From assembly GCA_905221605.1 (NCBI GenBank), contig CAJNDS010000007.1, positions 2,501 through 66,500 of the forward strand: DNA of 64,000 bases. The letters run 5' to 3'. Within the stretch, counting starts at the first letter, position 1. Every line of letters starts with the position of its first letter. The stretch is from Symbiodinium natans (lineage: Eukaryota; Sar; Dinophyceae; Suessiales; Symbiodiniaceae). A model generated the notes under the pieces. The model worked only from the letters and a program-made list of their open reading frames with translations. It was not told the DNA's origin and did not search any database. Positions 11,180 through 22,278 of this stretch are shown here, in pieces. Made by a program: the position numbers and the translations under genes.

Positions 11180-11442
11180 GTGACGTTCAAATCTTCGGGT
11201 TTAGGGTTGAGGGTTGAGGGTTTAGGGTTTAGGGTTTATAAGGTTTAGGGCTTAGGGCTTCGGGGTTGGGTTTTGGATTTAGGACTTTGGGTTTTGCGAC
11301 AGAGCTTAAGGCATCTACAACAAAGGGGACACCAGTTCGGAAAACAACCCCCGTGTTCGTGCCAGTGCTGGCTGTAGTTTTCCCAACCAGCAATGTTCTC
11401 CCAAAAAGTACCGACACGTTTGGGGCGGCCAAACACACCTTT

Positions 11443-11549
11443 AAGGACCGGGAGTAGGCCCTCATTATTTTTGGGGTTGGGGTTCCCTTATAATCCCCTA
11501 AGAACCAAACAGGGCACCCTTTTTATTCCTAGGTTACTCCTGGGTCTAG
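11443..11549. mobile_element. Family C element, full copy
   Basis: AGGACCGGGAGTAGGCCCTC at the left, CCTAGGTTACTCCTGGGTCT(AG) at the right (imperfect inverted repeat), with conserved GGTTCCCTTATAA inside. About 107 bp. Confidence 0.85.
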
Positions 11550-11587
11550 CCTTGAGCCAGGGCTAACCTCTGAGGGCTTAGGGCTGA

Positions 11588-11701
11588 GGAGGTTCCCAAC
11601 CCCTGAAAGGATCCAACAAGCACCCCAAGTAGTACCCCACACTACCAGGGTTTTTTTTGGGGCAAATTTTAAGGGGATCTACTTTTTGCATCCTCCCAGG
11701 G
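11588..11701. mobile_element. Family G element
   Basis: GAGGTTCCC..GAAAGGATCC at the left, CTACTTTTTGCATCCTCCCA(GG) at the right, about 110 bp. Confidence 0.65.
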
Positions 11702-12189
11702 GTTTGGGTTTAAGGCTTACTAGGGGATGAAGGGCTTGTTGCGGTTTCGGGCTTCGGCTTCGGGTTCCTAGAGCCACAGCCCCGCAACGGCTTAGGGTTT
11801 CAAGAGCCTACAAACAAGCGATTTAGGGTTTAGGGTTTAGGGTTGAGGGTTTAGGGTTTAGGGTTTAGGGTTTAGGGCATTCAATACTCTTAGATCTTAA
11901 GCCCCATACCCTTTACTAAGCGCTCTGAACCCTTCTGTGCACTTAAGCTTTGCAATCCTGAACCCTATTCATACACTTGAACCCTAAACCCCAAAGCCTT
12001 GAACCCTAAAACCCTAAACCCTAAACTAACCCCTATGCCTAAACCCCAAACCCCAACCCCAAAACCCTAAACCCTAAACCCTAAACCCTAAACCCTAAAT
12101 CCTAAACCCTAAACCCTAAACCCTAAGCCCAAAGACTGCCGGCCCAAGCGTCATTCCAACATTCGCTTTCAGGTTCCTGCAAGACCAGA

Positions 12190-12353
12190 CTCCTGGGAGG
12201 ATCCAAAAAGGGGATCCCCTTAAGGGGCCCTGAAGCCTAAACCCTAAACCCTACACCCTAAACCCTAAACCCTCAACCCTAAGCCCTAAACCCTAACCCA
12301 AAAAATGACCCATGTCACTTGGCGGGTTCTACTTTCTTGGATCCTCCCAGGAT
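12190..12353. mobile_element. Family G inverted-repeat element with telomeric array inside
   Basis: CCTGGGAGGATCCAAAAAGG at the left, CTTTCTTGGATCCTCCCAGG at the right. A CCCTAAA array occupies 12236-12300. Confidence 0.8.
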
Positions 12354-12479
12354 TTTCGGAGGCTCTGGAATAGCCAGGCAGTTCATCCATCAGCGCTGGG
12401 GGGTTTAGGGTTGAGGGTTGTTGAGGGTTTTGGGTTTAGGGTTTAGGGTTTACGGTTTAGGGTTTGGGGGCCTTACCTA

Positions 12480-12930
12480 GACCCCACAAGTATAGTTACT
12501 TTGGAAGCGGGCTATGTAAAATGTTGTGGGTCCGAAACGAGAGTTGAAAGCTTTTTTTTTGATTTTCGGACATCCGCAAACAACAGTTTTTTAGGAATTG
12601 TTTGTTTGAGGCTTGAGGTTCTGGTGCTTGCACTTTTGTTTTGCGGCTTGCCGAAATGTCGTTTTTGGAGAATGCGTGCTTCGGATTTTGAAGCCCCAAG
12701 TTCCGGGCTTGCGCTGTAGAGACGTTTTTTTTTTTTTTTTTTGTTCTTGCGGCGGGGGGGGGGGGGGGGGCGGAGGGGGCTCAGAATATTTTGGGAAGAA
12801 TAGAAAATTTGTTTTGGAGGTTTGAAGGACGGACATGTGGGGCTTGATCTGCCGTGGCCAAACACAGGCTGCAGTGCAACTATTACTAGGGCCCTCAGCA
12901 TCAGGGTTCTTCATATCAGGGGTTTAGGGT
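12480..12930. other. Unique block with T/G homopolymer, no supported gene
   Basis: ORFs on both strands cross the T-run and G-run at 12724-12772, which makes them unlikely to be genes. No splice-bounded exon recognised. Confidence 0.45.
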
Positions 12931-13271
12931 TTAGGGTTTAGGGTTTAGGGTTCTCAAGCTGGGTTTTGGGGTACTATACTTTAATACTTTTTGTTGGTTC
13001 TGGCTTCCTATTACAACTACTTCGACCTAAAAAGTATATACTTGTTTGCCAGGGTCGACTCCACACACGAGCTCGGCTTACTCGTTTTTTGTTGTTGGGG
13101 ATGAGGGAAATGGATCCCCCTATATTACCCTAAACCCTGAACCTTTGAAGGGATTATGTAGAACACACCTCTAAGTCTCTCATTCCCTACTAAGTAGGTT
13201 GAGGTTTGGGGCTTAGGGTTTCGGACTCCGGGCATACAGAGCACGTAGGGGCTCAGGGTTTAAGGTTCGCT

Positions 13272-13406
13272 AGGGTTTAGGGTTTAGGGTTTAGGGTTTA
13301 GGGTTTAGGGTTTAGGGTTTAGGGTTTAGGGTTTAGGGTTTAGGGTTTAGGGTTTAGGGTTTAGGGTTTAGGGTCTAGGGTTTAGGGTTTAGGGTTTAGG
13401 GTTTAG
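13272..13406 (+). repeat. TTTAGGG array, about 19 units
   Basis: Almost perfect heptamers with a single C substitution. Confidence 0.95.
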
Positions 13407-13435
13407 GACACGTCGGGTTTCTTAGGAGCAGGATC

Positions 13436-13510
13436 TGGGCTATCCCTGGTGCATCCCCGGACTTGATAGGGCGTCCCCAAGCATCAATCCCACGGGGCAA
13501 GATTCCCCTT
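13436..13510 (+). CDS. Candidate exon, unknown
   Basis: Acceptor TTTCTTAG|GA, frame EQDLGYPWCIPGLDRASPSI then NPTGQDSP, running into a CCCTAAA array. The 3' end is unclear. Confidence 0.4.
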
Positions 13511-14050
13511 GAACCCTAAACCCTAAACCCTAAACCCTAAACCCTAAACCCTAAACCCTAAACCCTAAACCCTAAACCCTAAACCTCCCTCTTCCTGAAG
13601 GTCCTAGGTTGTTTGGGTGAGCCTTTGACGAAAGTGCTGAAATTCTCATCCTCGGCTCTTATACTTAAGCTTGCGTGGCACTCACCACACGGGAAGCCTA
13701 CATTCTGAACCCTAAACCCCAAACCCCAAACCCTAAACCCTAAACCCTAAACCCTCGGTGGCTCTCGGAATTCACGGAGCCGCAGAAGGGCAGAGCTCGC
13801 GCCAGGGAGGAAGCTTAGGGCGCGGGACTGAGGGCTTTCTCTGTAGGTTTAGGGTTTAGGGTTTAGGGTTTAGGGTTTAGGGTTTAGGGTTTAGGGTTTA
13901 GGGTTTAGGGTGTACATGTTCACAGCTCCGAGCCTACTAGCGCTTGTGATGCTCATTGCAAGGCCTACTCATAGCCTCTAAACCCTAAACCCTAAACCCT
14001 AAACCTTTAACCTAAACCCTCAACCCTAAACCCTAAACCCTAAAGTGAAG

Positions 14051-14113
14051 GTTCTACTGCTACGAGAACCCCAAGGCCAAGACCTAAGGACCCTGGAGCA
14101 TCTTCGTCAAGAG
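14051..14113 (+). CDS. Candidate exon, unknown
   Basis: Acceptor AGTGAAG|GT, frame VLLLREPQGQDLRTLEHLRQ and E, donor GAG|GTACTG. The frame stays open a further 45 bp. Confidence 0.42.
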
Positions 14114-14841
14114 GTACTGTGCCCAGAACTTCATCACATCACACCTTTTGCAGGAGTACTCCCTAAACCCTAAACCCTAAACCCTAAACCTTAAACCCTA
14201 AACCCTAAACCCTGAACCCTAAACCCTAAACCTACAGGTTGCGCACTCAGGCTTAATGCCCTTAAACCCTAAACCCTCAACCCTCAAGCCCTGAAACCCC
14301 AAAGCTCCAAACCCGGAGCATGCCCTCTCATTCATCCAGACTTTGCTTTGAAACTGCAAACCTTATCGACGATTTGCGAAAGAATCCCCCCCCTCAACAA
14401 AGTAATAATAATAACTATGATAAGGGTGCCCCTTTTGTGGTTGTTTCACTACGTATTGCTTAAGATCCCCCCAACAAAAAAATCCCTCTGTTGCGCTTAG
14501 AAGGAGGAATATTTATGAGGGGGGTTCTTAAGGAATTGGTAGTTTTTATCCGATTCCAGGATGAAGTTGATTTGTGGGTTTAGGGTTTAGGGTTTAGGGT
14601 TTAGGGTTTAGGGTAAAGGGTTTAGGGTTTAGGGTTAGGGGTCTTGCAATTTCGGGTGCATATAGGGTTTAGGGGGATTTCGGGCTTAGGGTTCTCTCTA
14701 AACTCTCCGGGGTCCTTGGCGATTTCATGCGAGAGCCCCCCCCAAACCCTCGACCCTACACCCTAAACCCCAAACCCTAAACCGTAACCCTAAACCCCAA
14801 ACCCCAAACCCCAAAAACCCCTAAACTTAGGGTTTTTTCAG

Positions 14842-14941
14842 GCTTGTTGGCTGCTTCTCTGCCGACTTGCAGAGAGTTGTTCTGCGGCTCGCTCGTAGCC
14901 TTGGAACCGGGGAGCCCCAGCATTCCTTGATTTTGCGGCGG
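14842..14941 (+). CDS. Candidate exon, unknown
   Basis: Acceptor GGTTTTTTCAG|G with a T-tract, frame LVGCFSADLQRVVLRLARSL then GTGEPQHSLILRR, donor CGG|GTTCAG leading straight into a TTTAGGG array. Confidence 0.5.
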
Positions 14942-15130
14942 GTTCAGGGTTTAGGGTTTAGGGTTTAGGGTTTAGGGTTTAGGGTTTAGGGTTTATAAGG
15001 GGTTAGGGTTTAGGGTTTGCTAAGTAGGGTTGCAACATGGTCTTAAGCAGCTTTCTCTCACTAAGGGGTGGCTGGAGTCTCTGGCAAGCCCTACCGACTT
15101 CCCAAGGAAGCGTGGGAGGACGTTTAACAC

Positions 15131-15271
15131 AGTAGTTGTCAAAATAAGGGTCCCTGTTTGGGGTCCTATATGTAGTACGGCACACCCTAAACCCCAAACC
15201 CTAAACCCCAAACCCTAAATCCTTCAAAAGAAGGACCCCAAAAGGGGACCCTATTTTAGACAACTACCCAC
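15131..15271. mobile_element. Family E element with telomeric repeats inside
   Basis: AGTAGTTGTCAAAATAAGGG at the left, CCCTATTTTAGACAACTACC at the right. Four to five AAACCC(C/T) units sit in the loop at 15185-15220. Confidence 0.85.
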
Positions 15272-15935
15272 ATGGGCCGAAGCAGCAGCAAGCTTGTGAC
15301 TGCCTCAGCTGGAGAGATTCAACCTTAGGGTTCGGGGTTTAGGGTTGAGGGTTTAGGGTTTAGGGTTCAGGGTTCAGGGTTTAGGCTCAACCGTAAAGTG
15401 AACACCCAAATGAAGCTCTACAGGCTCTAAGCCTAAACCCTAAACCCGAAGCCCTCAACATTTTATCCGAGGGAGGCTTTGGTGTTGCCGAGGGCGCTTT
15501 GGTGCTTGATATCGAACATCAAACGGTCTAAGCTGACCTCCATGGTAACTTGGTGTTGCAGTACCCGTAAAATCAGTACCTGAAGCCTAAACCCACCGAA
15601 AGGGTGATAGGTCAGTTGCCCTTGCAGCTGCGACGGCACCGAATTTAGTCGACATGTGAAGCTTCCGACCCTTTCTTTTGCAGACAAGAAAAAAAGCGCT
15701 AAACCCCAAACCCCAAACCCCAAACCCTAAACCCTAAACCCTACACCCCCAAAGCCACCTGACAGTTTCAGGGCTTTGCCGCCTCCAGCGTTCGGCGAAG
15801 GGAATAGGTTGTGTTTTGGCTTAGGGTGAGGAAGTTTAGGAAGTTTTGGGTCTGAGGGTTTAGGGTTTAGGGTTTAGGGTTTAGGGTTTAGGGTTTGGGG
15901 TTTAGGTGCTTCATCCCAGGCCGGTCATTGAATCT

Positions 15936-16022
15936 TCAGCACGGGGTACATTCGATCACATTGGATGGAGCGTGGGCGGATCAAATAGGCACCCGGAGAA
16001 TGCTGAATATACTACTGTTGCG
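15936..16022 (+). CDS. Candidate exon, unknown
   Basis: Acceptor AATCTTCAG|CA, frame HGVHSITLDGAWADQIGTRR then MLNILLL, up to the next array. Confidence 0.4.
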
Positions 16023-16092
16023 TTTAGGGTTTAGGGGTTTAGGGGTTTAGGGGTTTAGGGTTTGGGGTTTAGGGTTTAGGGTCATTTTTAGG

Positions 16093-16130
16093 AACCCTCG
16101 GGCTACTTTTTGGATCCTCCAGGGGTCTGG
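16093..16130. mobile_element. Family G right end after an array
   Basis: CTCGGGCTACTTTTTGGATC then CTCCAGG, directly preceded by TTTAGGG repeats; the left part is missing. Confidence 0.6.
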
Positions 16131-16592
16131 GCAAGTGGGTGAGGTTCGAGCGCAACGCGATCCCGGGCTTTGAGCTTGAAGCTGCGGTTTAGGGTTTAGG
16201 GTTTAGGGTTTAGGGTTTAGGGTTTAGGGTTTAGGGTTTAGGGTTTAGGGTTAAAGCATTCCACCCTCGCAGCCGCCATGGCCTGCCATGTCCACAAGCC
16301 CCACATCCGTAGAACGTAGATCCCGCAAAAGATGCCCTCGATCCCCCTTAGGGTTTAGGGTTTAGGTTTAGGGTTTAGGGTTTAGGGTTTATTGTTTAGC
16401 GGATCTGAAGCCCCTAAAGCCCTCAATGTCTGAGCCTCTAAACCCCTAAGCCCCAAAGTCTTATCCTCAAAGTTGCCTGAAGTCTCTAAATCCCAAATTC
16501 TTTTCCCTAACCTGAAACCCCTAAACACCAATTAATTAAACCCTAAACCCCAAATCTCAAAGTCAAGGCCCCTTTGCAAGTTAGCAGATCTC

Positions 16593-16594
16593 GA

Positions 16595-16625
<31 letters not shown>

Positions 16626-16640
16626 TTCTCCCTCTCTCTG
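16593..16640. repeat. (CT)n microsatellite
   Basis: About 20 CT units with two interruptions. An ATG frame MPRRPGSNHGGCVLPNSAAI starts 5 bp later. Confidence 0.9.
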
Positions 16641-16923
16641 ACCATGCCGCGCCGACCCGGTAGCAATCACGGAGGCTGCGTCCTGCCTAATTCTGCTGCG
16701 ATTTCCCCCAAAGAGTTTCAGGGTTTTAGGGTTGAGGGTTCAGGAACAGGGGTATTGAAGGTTTAGGGTCTTTAAACGTGAACATTACTTGGTCACGCAC
16801 TAGGGCTGTTAATCCGCAACGAATCCTAATCTTAGACCCATGAACCCTCAACCCAGCACCTATACCCCGAAGCCCTAAACTCTTGAACCTAGCACCTCCA
16901 ATGGTATAATTTTTGGGGTTCCG

Positions 16924-17079
16924 CAGGTTAAGGGCCCATAATATGGGACGATGTGACTATCCTCTAAGACCCAGAGTAGGCCCTCATTCCCTTTTTTTTT
17001 TTTTTTTGGGGGGGGGGGGGGTTCCGGTTCCCTTATAAACCCCTTTAGAGCAAGAAGGGCGCCACACTCCTGGGTCTAG
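16924..17079. mobile_element. Family F right half abutting a family C copy
   Basis: GGTTAAGGGCCCATAATATG..GATGTGACTA (family F right end) is directly followed by GACCCAGAGTAGGCCCTC to CTCCTGGGTCTAG (family C). The C copy holds a T-run and G-run. Confidence 0.75.
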
Positions 17080-17123
17080 TCCTGCAGGCCCCCATTACAA
17101 TCACTACCCGTAGGAAGCGGGGT

Positions 17124-17180
17124 ACTCGCTGCTGCGTCTCCGGGGACCAGGGGCCTCCAGCCAGCTCTGCGTGGGCTTCG
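17124..17180 (+). CDS. Candidate exon, unknown
   Basis: Acceptor CTACCCGTAG|GA, frame EAGYSLLRLRGPGASSQLCV, then GGGTTTGGGG array. It lies directly after a family-C element. Confidence 0.35.
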
Positions 17181-17309
17181 GGTTTGGGGTTTAGGGTTTA
17201 GGGTGTAGGGTTTAGGGTTTAGGGTGTAGGGTTTAGGGTTTAGGGCTTAGGGTTTAGGGTTTAGAGTTCAAGTGCTCAAAAAACTCTTCTTTCTTGATGC
17301 GCCCCGCAG

Positions 17310-17485
17310 GGGCCCACCCTTCGAAGAACACCCCTGCTAAACCTCCCTGGGATCCGCGAAATCAGGGGGGCCATTTCTGCCATCAAACCAGGAATCCGAA
17401 CGTGCCCCCACAAAACCCTTCCTGAGAACCTTAAGTCAAGGCTCTGTGAAAGAAGCTCCTCAACTTCTGGAAGGAGGATGTTGAG
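17310..17485 (+). CDS. Candidate exon with strong splice sites, unknown
   Basis: Acceptor TGCGCCCCGCAG|GG and donor TTGAG|GTGAGT enclose 58 open codons: GPTLRRTPLLNLPGIREIRG, then AISAIKPGIRTCPHKTLPEN and LKSRLCERSSSTSGRRML. The minus strand is also open here and equally protein-like, so the strand is not certain. Confidence 0.5.
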
Positions 17486-17690
17486 GTGAGTTCTGCCTTT
17501 CGCATGTTGCGAGGCTTGCGAGGCCACTCTGCTTCCCAACCTTCACAGCTTCGATGCCACATCACCCTAAACCCGAAACCCCAAAACCTAAACCTAGACC
17601 CCAAACCCCAAACCCTAAACCCCAAAACCTAAACCCCAAAACGTAAACCCAAAAGCCTGAAGCTTAAACCCTACACCCTATCCCCCCCAG

Positions 17691-17744
17691 ATGGTTTGGG
17701 GCTTCCAGGTCTTCCTATCAAGCTCTCGAAGCCACCCGGGCAAG
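17691..17744 (+). CDS. Candidate exon, unknown
   Basis: A C-tract acceptor (CCCCCCCAG|AT) and donor AAG|GTGTAT enclose MVWGFQVFLSSSRSHPGK. It could begin with a start codon. Confidence 0.42.
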
Positions 17745-17850
17745 GTGTATACTAACGTTGGTCTTGGCTGTTTAGGGTCTATATAGGCTTTAGGGTTTAG
17801 GGTTCAGGGTTTAGGGTTCAAGGTTTAGGGTTGAGGGTTTGTGGTTCCAG

Positions 17851-17951
17851 GGCGCGCCTTTACATCGTCTTCAAGACTCGTCGTGTGAGGTTGATTGCCG
17901 TAAAATATAACACTGTGTTTCCAAGCATCATCGTTTCCGGCTGTAGTCAGG
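17851..17951 (+). CDS. Candidate exon, unknown
   Basis: Acceptor GTTCCAG|GG, frame ARLYIVFKTRRVRLIAVKYN then TVFPSIIVSGCSQ, donor G|GTTTAT. Strand-like alternation of hydrophobic residues. Confidence 0.45.
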
Positions 17952-18090
17952 GTTTATATAGGGTGTAGCTGGGGTGTTGAAGGAAGGACTGACTGAGGGT
18001 TACCCTGAACCTTATAATCCCCTAGCCCTAAACCCTAAACCGTAAACCCTAAACCCTAAACCCTAAACCCCAATCCGCTAAAACTTGCAG

Positions 18091-18185
18091 CCCATGTCCG
18101 GGAGGGCTGGCCAGGGCCTCCATCTGCCTCCTGGCGCTTCTCGCCTGCCATCCAGCGCAGGTGCCTCTTCGGGTTTGACGTGCGG
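18091..18185 (+). CDS. Candidate exon, unknown
   Basis: Acceptor AACTTGCAG|CC, frame HVREGWPGPPSASWRFSPAI then QRRCLFGFDVRG, ending at a degenerate TTTAGGGG array. Confidence 0.4.
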
Positions 18186-18317
18186 GGTTTAGGGGTTTAG
18201 GGGTTCAGGGGTTTCGGGGTTTAGGGTTTAGGGTTTCGGGTTTAGGGGTTGGGGGTTTAGGGGTTTAGGGGTTGAGGGTTTAGGGGAGGCTCTGTGCAAA
18301 AGCTGAATTGCTCTGGC

Positions 18318-18516
18318 ATATCCGGAATGTGGGGCCGCAAGAAGGCCGCTGTCCCCCCAAGGGCTTGTGGACATTTTGAAGTCATCCGTCTTCTGGGACC
18401 AGCTCGAGGAGGCACTGTGTGCCTACATCGTCCTGAAGTTGGCGGTCCCACACCCACGCTTTTCTTGGGACTTGGCCTCTGGCCGTGCGACTCGGACTCG
18501 CGCCTTCTGCGGAGAG
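18318..18516 (+). CDS. Candidate exon, unknown
   Basis: A frame without ATG reads ALAYPECGAARRPLSPQGLV, DILKSSVFWDQLEEALCAYI and VLKLAVPHPRFSWDLASGRA. This is more protein-like than the ATG frame of 103 codons over the same bases. It runs into a (GA)n microsatellite. Confidence 0.45.
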
Positions 18517-18720
18517 AGACAGAGAGAGTGAGAGAGAGAGAGAGAGAGAAGGAGAGAGAGAGGGAGAGAGAGTTTGGGGTTTGGGGTTTAGGGTTTAGGG
18601 TTTAGGGCTTAGGGTTTAGGGTTTAGGGTGAGGCCGTGAGTCACAAGCCTATACCACACTCCAAGGCACCGATACCCAACTACACCCTGATCATTCGAAC
18701 CCTGTGCCGACGACAAAAAT

Positions 18721-18835
18721 CTTGGTAGCCCAGTGGTACCCTTTTCCTGTTTTTGGGGGTTCAAGGTTCCCTTATAAAATAACCAACCCCCAAAAAAGGG
18801 TGCCGTATTGAAAAAATATAGTTACAGGGCTACCA
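18721..18835. mobile_element. Family D inverted-repeat element
   Basis: CTTGGTAGCCCAGTGGTACC at the left, TTACAGGGCTACCA at the right, with GGTTCCCTTATAAA inside. Confidence 0.85.
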
Positions 18836-18851
18836 CGAAATCTATAGCTGG

Positions 18852-18944
18852 GTTGTGCTTTGGGAGAATTGTTCATTTCCCTTCTTTCCTTATAAGGGAA
18901 CCTGTTCATAAATATTTTTCAAAGGGTCTAAAGCACAACTCAGA
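18852..18944. mobile_element. Possible inverted-repeat element
   Basis: GGGTTGTGCTTTGGGAG at the left pairs with AAAGCACAACTC at the right. Single copy seen. Confidence 0.55.
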
Positions 18945-19033
18945 GAGACTGTAGACCCGAAACTGGATGGTCCTCTGTTAAGCCTTCTTGCCTAGAATCT
19001 GAAGTCCCGAGGCCTTATAAACTGCTCCACTTT

Positions 19034-19100
19034 AGGATGTTCCCCCTTTTACTCACAGTCCTTCGTAGGTAATGGGGGGTACTTATTAAGGGCTGTTCAC
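19034..19100. mobile_element. Family A left half, right half lost at an array
   Basis: GGATGTTCCCCC and the AGTCCTT arm are present; after GGGCTGTTCA the sequence becomes TTTAGGG repeats. Confidence 0.7.
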
Positions 19101-19304
19101 GGTTTAAAGTTTAGGGTTTAGGGTTTAGGGTTCTTCAGTGCAGCACTTGGGCCCTCACGCGTTTGACGGTAGGAGGCCGACCACCTCGCGTGCACCAAGC
19201 CCTGAACACCCAAACCCTGAACCCTAAACCCTATACACAAAAACCCAGAACCCTAGGCCACAAACCCTACGCAACACCCTAAACCCTAAGCCCTAAACCC
19301 TAAA

Positions 19305-19393
19305 CCCTAAACCTAAACCCTAAACCCTAAACCCTAAACCCTAAACCCTAAACCCTAAACCCTAAACCCTAAACCCTAAACCCTAAACCCTAA
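19305..19393 (-). repeat. CCCTAAA array
   Basis: About 12 heptamers, one unit shortened by a base at the start. Confidence 0.95.
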
Positions 19394-19702
19394 GCAACAC
19401 ACCCAAAAGCCCCCCAAGCAGGTGCGTGTCTTTTCGCTGCCAAAGCTGCAGCCTTCCAGGCCACCGCACGACTCAGGGTTTACCGGGATTAGGTTTCGGG
19501 GTTTAGGGTGTAGGGTTTAGGGCTAGGGGATTATAAGGCTCAAAGTTTTATCAGGGGCTTATGGAGCGTTTTTTTCTTCGATTGTGCGTAGAGGGCTTCA
19601 GGGTGCAGAGTTAGGGAGCCTTCTAGGGCTTTCAGGAAATCAGTCACCCTAAACCCTAAACCCTAAAGCCTAAACCCTGAACCCTGAACCCTAAACCCTA
19701 CG

Positions 19703-19808
19703 TGTTTTTGGAGATTTGCCCCACCGGTGAGGTTTCTGGAACTTGCTGCTCGTGTCTTGAGCTTCGAATACGGTAGCCACTGCGGGAGTCATCTTGCCCC
19801 TTTTTCGG
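19703..19808 (+). CDS. Candidate exon, unknown
   Basis: Open frame CFWRFAPPVRFLELAARVLS then FEYGSHCGSHLAPFSG between a CCCTAAA array and a TTTAGGG array. Splice sites are not obvious. Confidence 0.38.
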
Positions 19809-19941
19809 GGGTCTAGGGTTTAGGGTTTAGGGTTTAGGGTTTAGGGTTTAGGGTTTTAGGGTTTTAGGGTTTAGGGTTTAGGGTTTAGGGTTTAGGGTTC
19901 TCAAGCAACCAACAACAAAAAGGGGTACCCTCATCATCATA

Positions 19942-20011
19942 TGGGTGGTTGTCAAAAACTATGGCCCCTTTTTGGATCCCTAGTAATGCGGCATCCCCAA
20001 AGGGGATCCCT
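19942..20011. mobile_element. Family E left part, right end replaced by array
   Basis: GGGTGGTTGTCAAAAACTAT then GGCCCC..GGGGATCCCTAAG, after which CCCTAAA repeats replace the right arm. Confidence 0.72.
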
Positions 20012-20187
20012 AAGCCCTAAACCCTAAACCCCTAACCCTAAATCCTAAACCCTAAACCCTAAATACCCTATACCCTAAACCCAATACCCTAAACCCTAAA
20101 CCCCAAACCCTAAACCCTAAACCCTAAACCCTAAACCCTAAACCCTAAACCCTAAACCCTAAACCCTAAACCCTAAACCCTAAACCC

Positions 20188-20262
20188 AACCACCCATACG
20201 GTTACCATGCTGCCAAGATTTTGCTAGCCCCACCCTCAGTCGACGGACTAAAAAAGGAGAGG
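20188..20262 (+). CDS. Candidate exon, unknown
   Basis: Open frame NHPYGYHAAKILLAPPSVDG then LKKE, filling the whole space between a CCCTAAA and a TTTAGGG array. Confidence 0.35.
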
Positions 20263-21152
20263 GTTTAGGGTTCAGGGTTTAGGGTGTAAGGTAATTTAGG
20301 GTCTAGGGAACCCCCCAAAACGAGACTTCACCCCGAAGCGCCTGAATTCCTAAGGGCCGCTAGCGCAAATGTGGGCAACCCTCTGCCACATCATCCCCAG
20401 TGCTCTCGGAACCAGTAACCCTAAACCCTAAAAACCAGTAACCCTAAACCCTAAAAACCCTAAAGCCCTAAACCTCCAAAACCCTAAAACCCTAAAACCC
20501 GAAAACCCTAAAACCCTTAAATCCGAAAACCCTGAAACCCTAAAACTCTAAAACCCTAAAACCCTAAAACCCTAACACCCTAAAACCCTAAAACCCTGAA
20601 ACCCTGAAACCCTAAAACCCTGAAACCCTAAACCCTAAACCTAAACCATAAACCCTAAACCCTACCCCTCCTTGTCTTTGTAAGGCGGGGTGGGGGTGGG
20701 GTGGGGGGGGGGGGGGGGGGCTGCACCTTGTTTTGGGGTCACAGCTGCTTTCAAAAGGATGTTCCCGGGACCCCCCAACAAACCATGAAAGCTAAACATG
20801 AATAGATAAAGAAGGAGACCCTAAACCCTAAAGCCTAAAAAGGGAGGGGTGCCTATTGCGTCCTGAGCAGAAACAAAAAGCAAGACGAGAGTGAGATGGT
20901 TTTACAGTAGGCTAGGAAGATGATGCAAAGGATAGACCTCCAAGAGAGTGTTGACTGCAAGGCATACACATCAGCGAACTCCCGCCAGCAGGTCAACATG
21001 TCCCGACGATCCTACTCTTTGCATGCCCTTACTCTACAAACTGAGACCACTTTCTCCCGAGCCCCGTTATCGTCCAATCCATGCAAGAAGCTGGCCATAA
21101 TCGGTATTATCTAGACGCTAATTCAACCCTAATCTCTAAACAAAAAACCCCA

Positions 21153-21239
21153 ATGTTGGTGCTGCTGGTGGCTGGTGCACTGATCACCGGGCTGGCGCTG
21201 GCCTGGTGGCTGCGGCTACTTTCGAGGCTCGTGTGCTGA
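21153..21239 (+). CDS. Short membrane peptide or C-terminal exon of a membrane protein
   Basis: ATG to TGA, 28 codons, strongly hydrophobic: MLVLLVAGALITGLALAWWL then RLLSRLVC. It looks like a single C-terminal membrane helix with a basic tail. No array occurs from about 20.84 to 21.43 kb, so this may be the 3' end of a gene. Confidence 0.4.
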   Translation: MLVLLVAGALITGLALAWWLRLLSRLVC

Positions 21240-21603
21240 GGTTGAGCTATTCGAGTCAGCAAAGCCTACTTTTCGTCGACTTAAATCGAGCATTTGGTTT
21301 TAAAGTTACGGGTGAATTTAAGTAGCGCTTTAAATGAAAGGCGTGCTTTAGATCACTCTCAGCGAATGTAATTTGGTTTCGTTGATTTGCCAATAAGGTG
21401 CTTCTGTTTTGGTACATGTGTTCAGCGTCCAGGTATTAGGGTTTAGGGTTTAGGGTTTAGGGTTAAGGGATTAGGGTTTAGAATTTTGGGTTTAGGGTTT
21501 AGGGTCAAGAGGGGCTACTTCGACCTGCAAGTATAGTTTTTTTGCACTTTCGGGAGCACAACTGTAGGGCTTGTAGTGTCAGTTCCCTACACATGTCTCA
21601 GCA

Positions 21604-21707
21604 TCCCTAAACCCTAAACCCTAAACCCTAAACCCTAAACCCTAAACCCTAAACCCTAAACCCTAAACCCTAAACCCTAAACCCTAAACCCTAAACCCTA
21701 AACCCTC
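21604..21707 (-). repeat. CCCTAAA array, about 14 units
   Basis: Perfect heptamers bounded by unique sequence. Confidence 0.95.
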
Positions 21708-21940
21708 CCTTACCCCGCCCCACCGCTCAACTCAAGATCCAACTACCTAGACCATATCATTCCATGGCAACATGGGATATTTGGTTATCAAGAACCACCC
21801 AACATAGCCGTTGCAACTGCAAGACCCTTAAACCCTACACCCTGAACCCTAAACCCTAAACCCCAAACCCTAAACCCTAAACCCTAAACCCTAAGCCCTA
21901 ACCCTGAACCCCTCCCAAAATTCAAACGCTTCTGCTCCAG

Positions 21941-22007
21941 GCGACGCGTCCTGCAGGAGCTGGAAGCCGAGTTCACCGCACAGGATCGCAACTTGTCAGC
22001 AATTGAG
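21941..22007 (+). CDS. Candidate exon, helical, unknown
   Basis: Acceptor TCTGCTCCAG|GC, frame RRVLQELEAEFTAQDRNLSA then IE, with a TTTAGGG array directly after. The pattern suggests a helix. Confidence 0.45.
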
Positions 22008-22136
22008 TTTAGGGTTTAGGGTTAGGGTTTAGGGTTTAGGGTTTTGGGTTTAGGGTTTAGGGTTTAGGGTTTAGGGTTTAGGGTTTAGGGTTTAGGGTTT
22101 AGGGTTTAGGGTTTAGGGTTTAGGGTTTGGGGTGGC
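22006..22136 (+). repeat. TTTAGGG array following a candidate exon
   Basis: About 18 units, beginning at the last codon of the exon candidate at 21941. Confidence 0.95.
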
Positions 22137-22148
22137 TTAGGGTTCCTC

Positions 22149-22278
22149 AAGCCCTGGAATGCTGAAGCAAAATTGATCCACATCTCCTTGGAACGGGATA
22201 ACACAGCAAGCCTTGACCATGTAGGGACGAAGATGTCCCTGCCAGTCGGAGATTCCAAAGTGCGGTTTCGCTGTCAAC
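22149..22278 (+). CDS. Candidate exon, unknown
   Basis: A frame without early ATG reads KPWNAEAKLIHISLERDNTA, SLDHVGTKMSLPVGDSKVRF and RCQ to a stop. Probably coding by composition; no family recognised. Confidence 0.48.

Noticed and set aside
11266-11457. 63-codon ORF ending at a family-C element
   Set aside because: The first third is array-derived and the rest has low complexity (Thr, Val, Pro). Splice sites are not evident.
18721-18760. tRNA-like A box (TAGCCCAGTGGT) suggesting a tRNA gene or SINE
   Set aside because: The motif is the terminal inverted repeat of family D, present in inverted form at the other end. No B box or cloverleaf was found.
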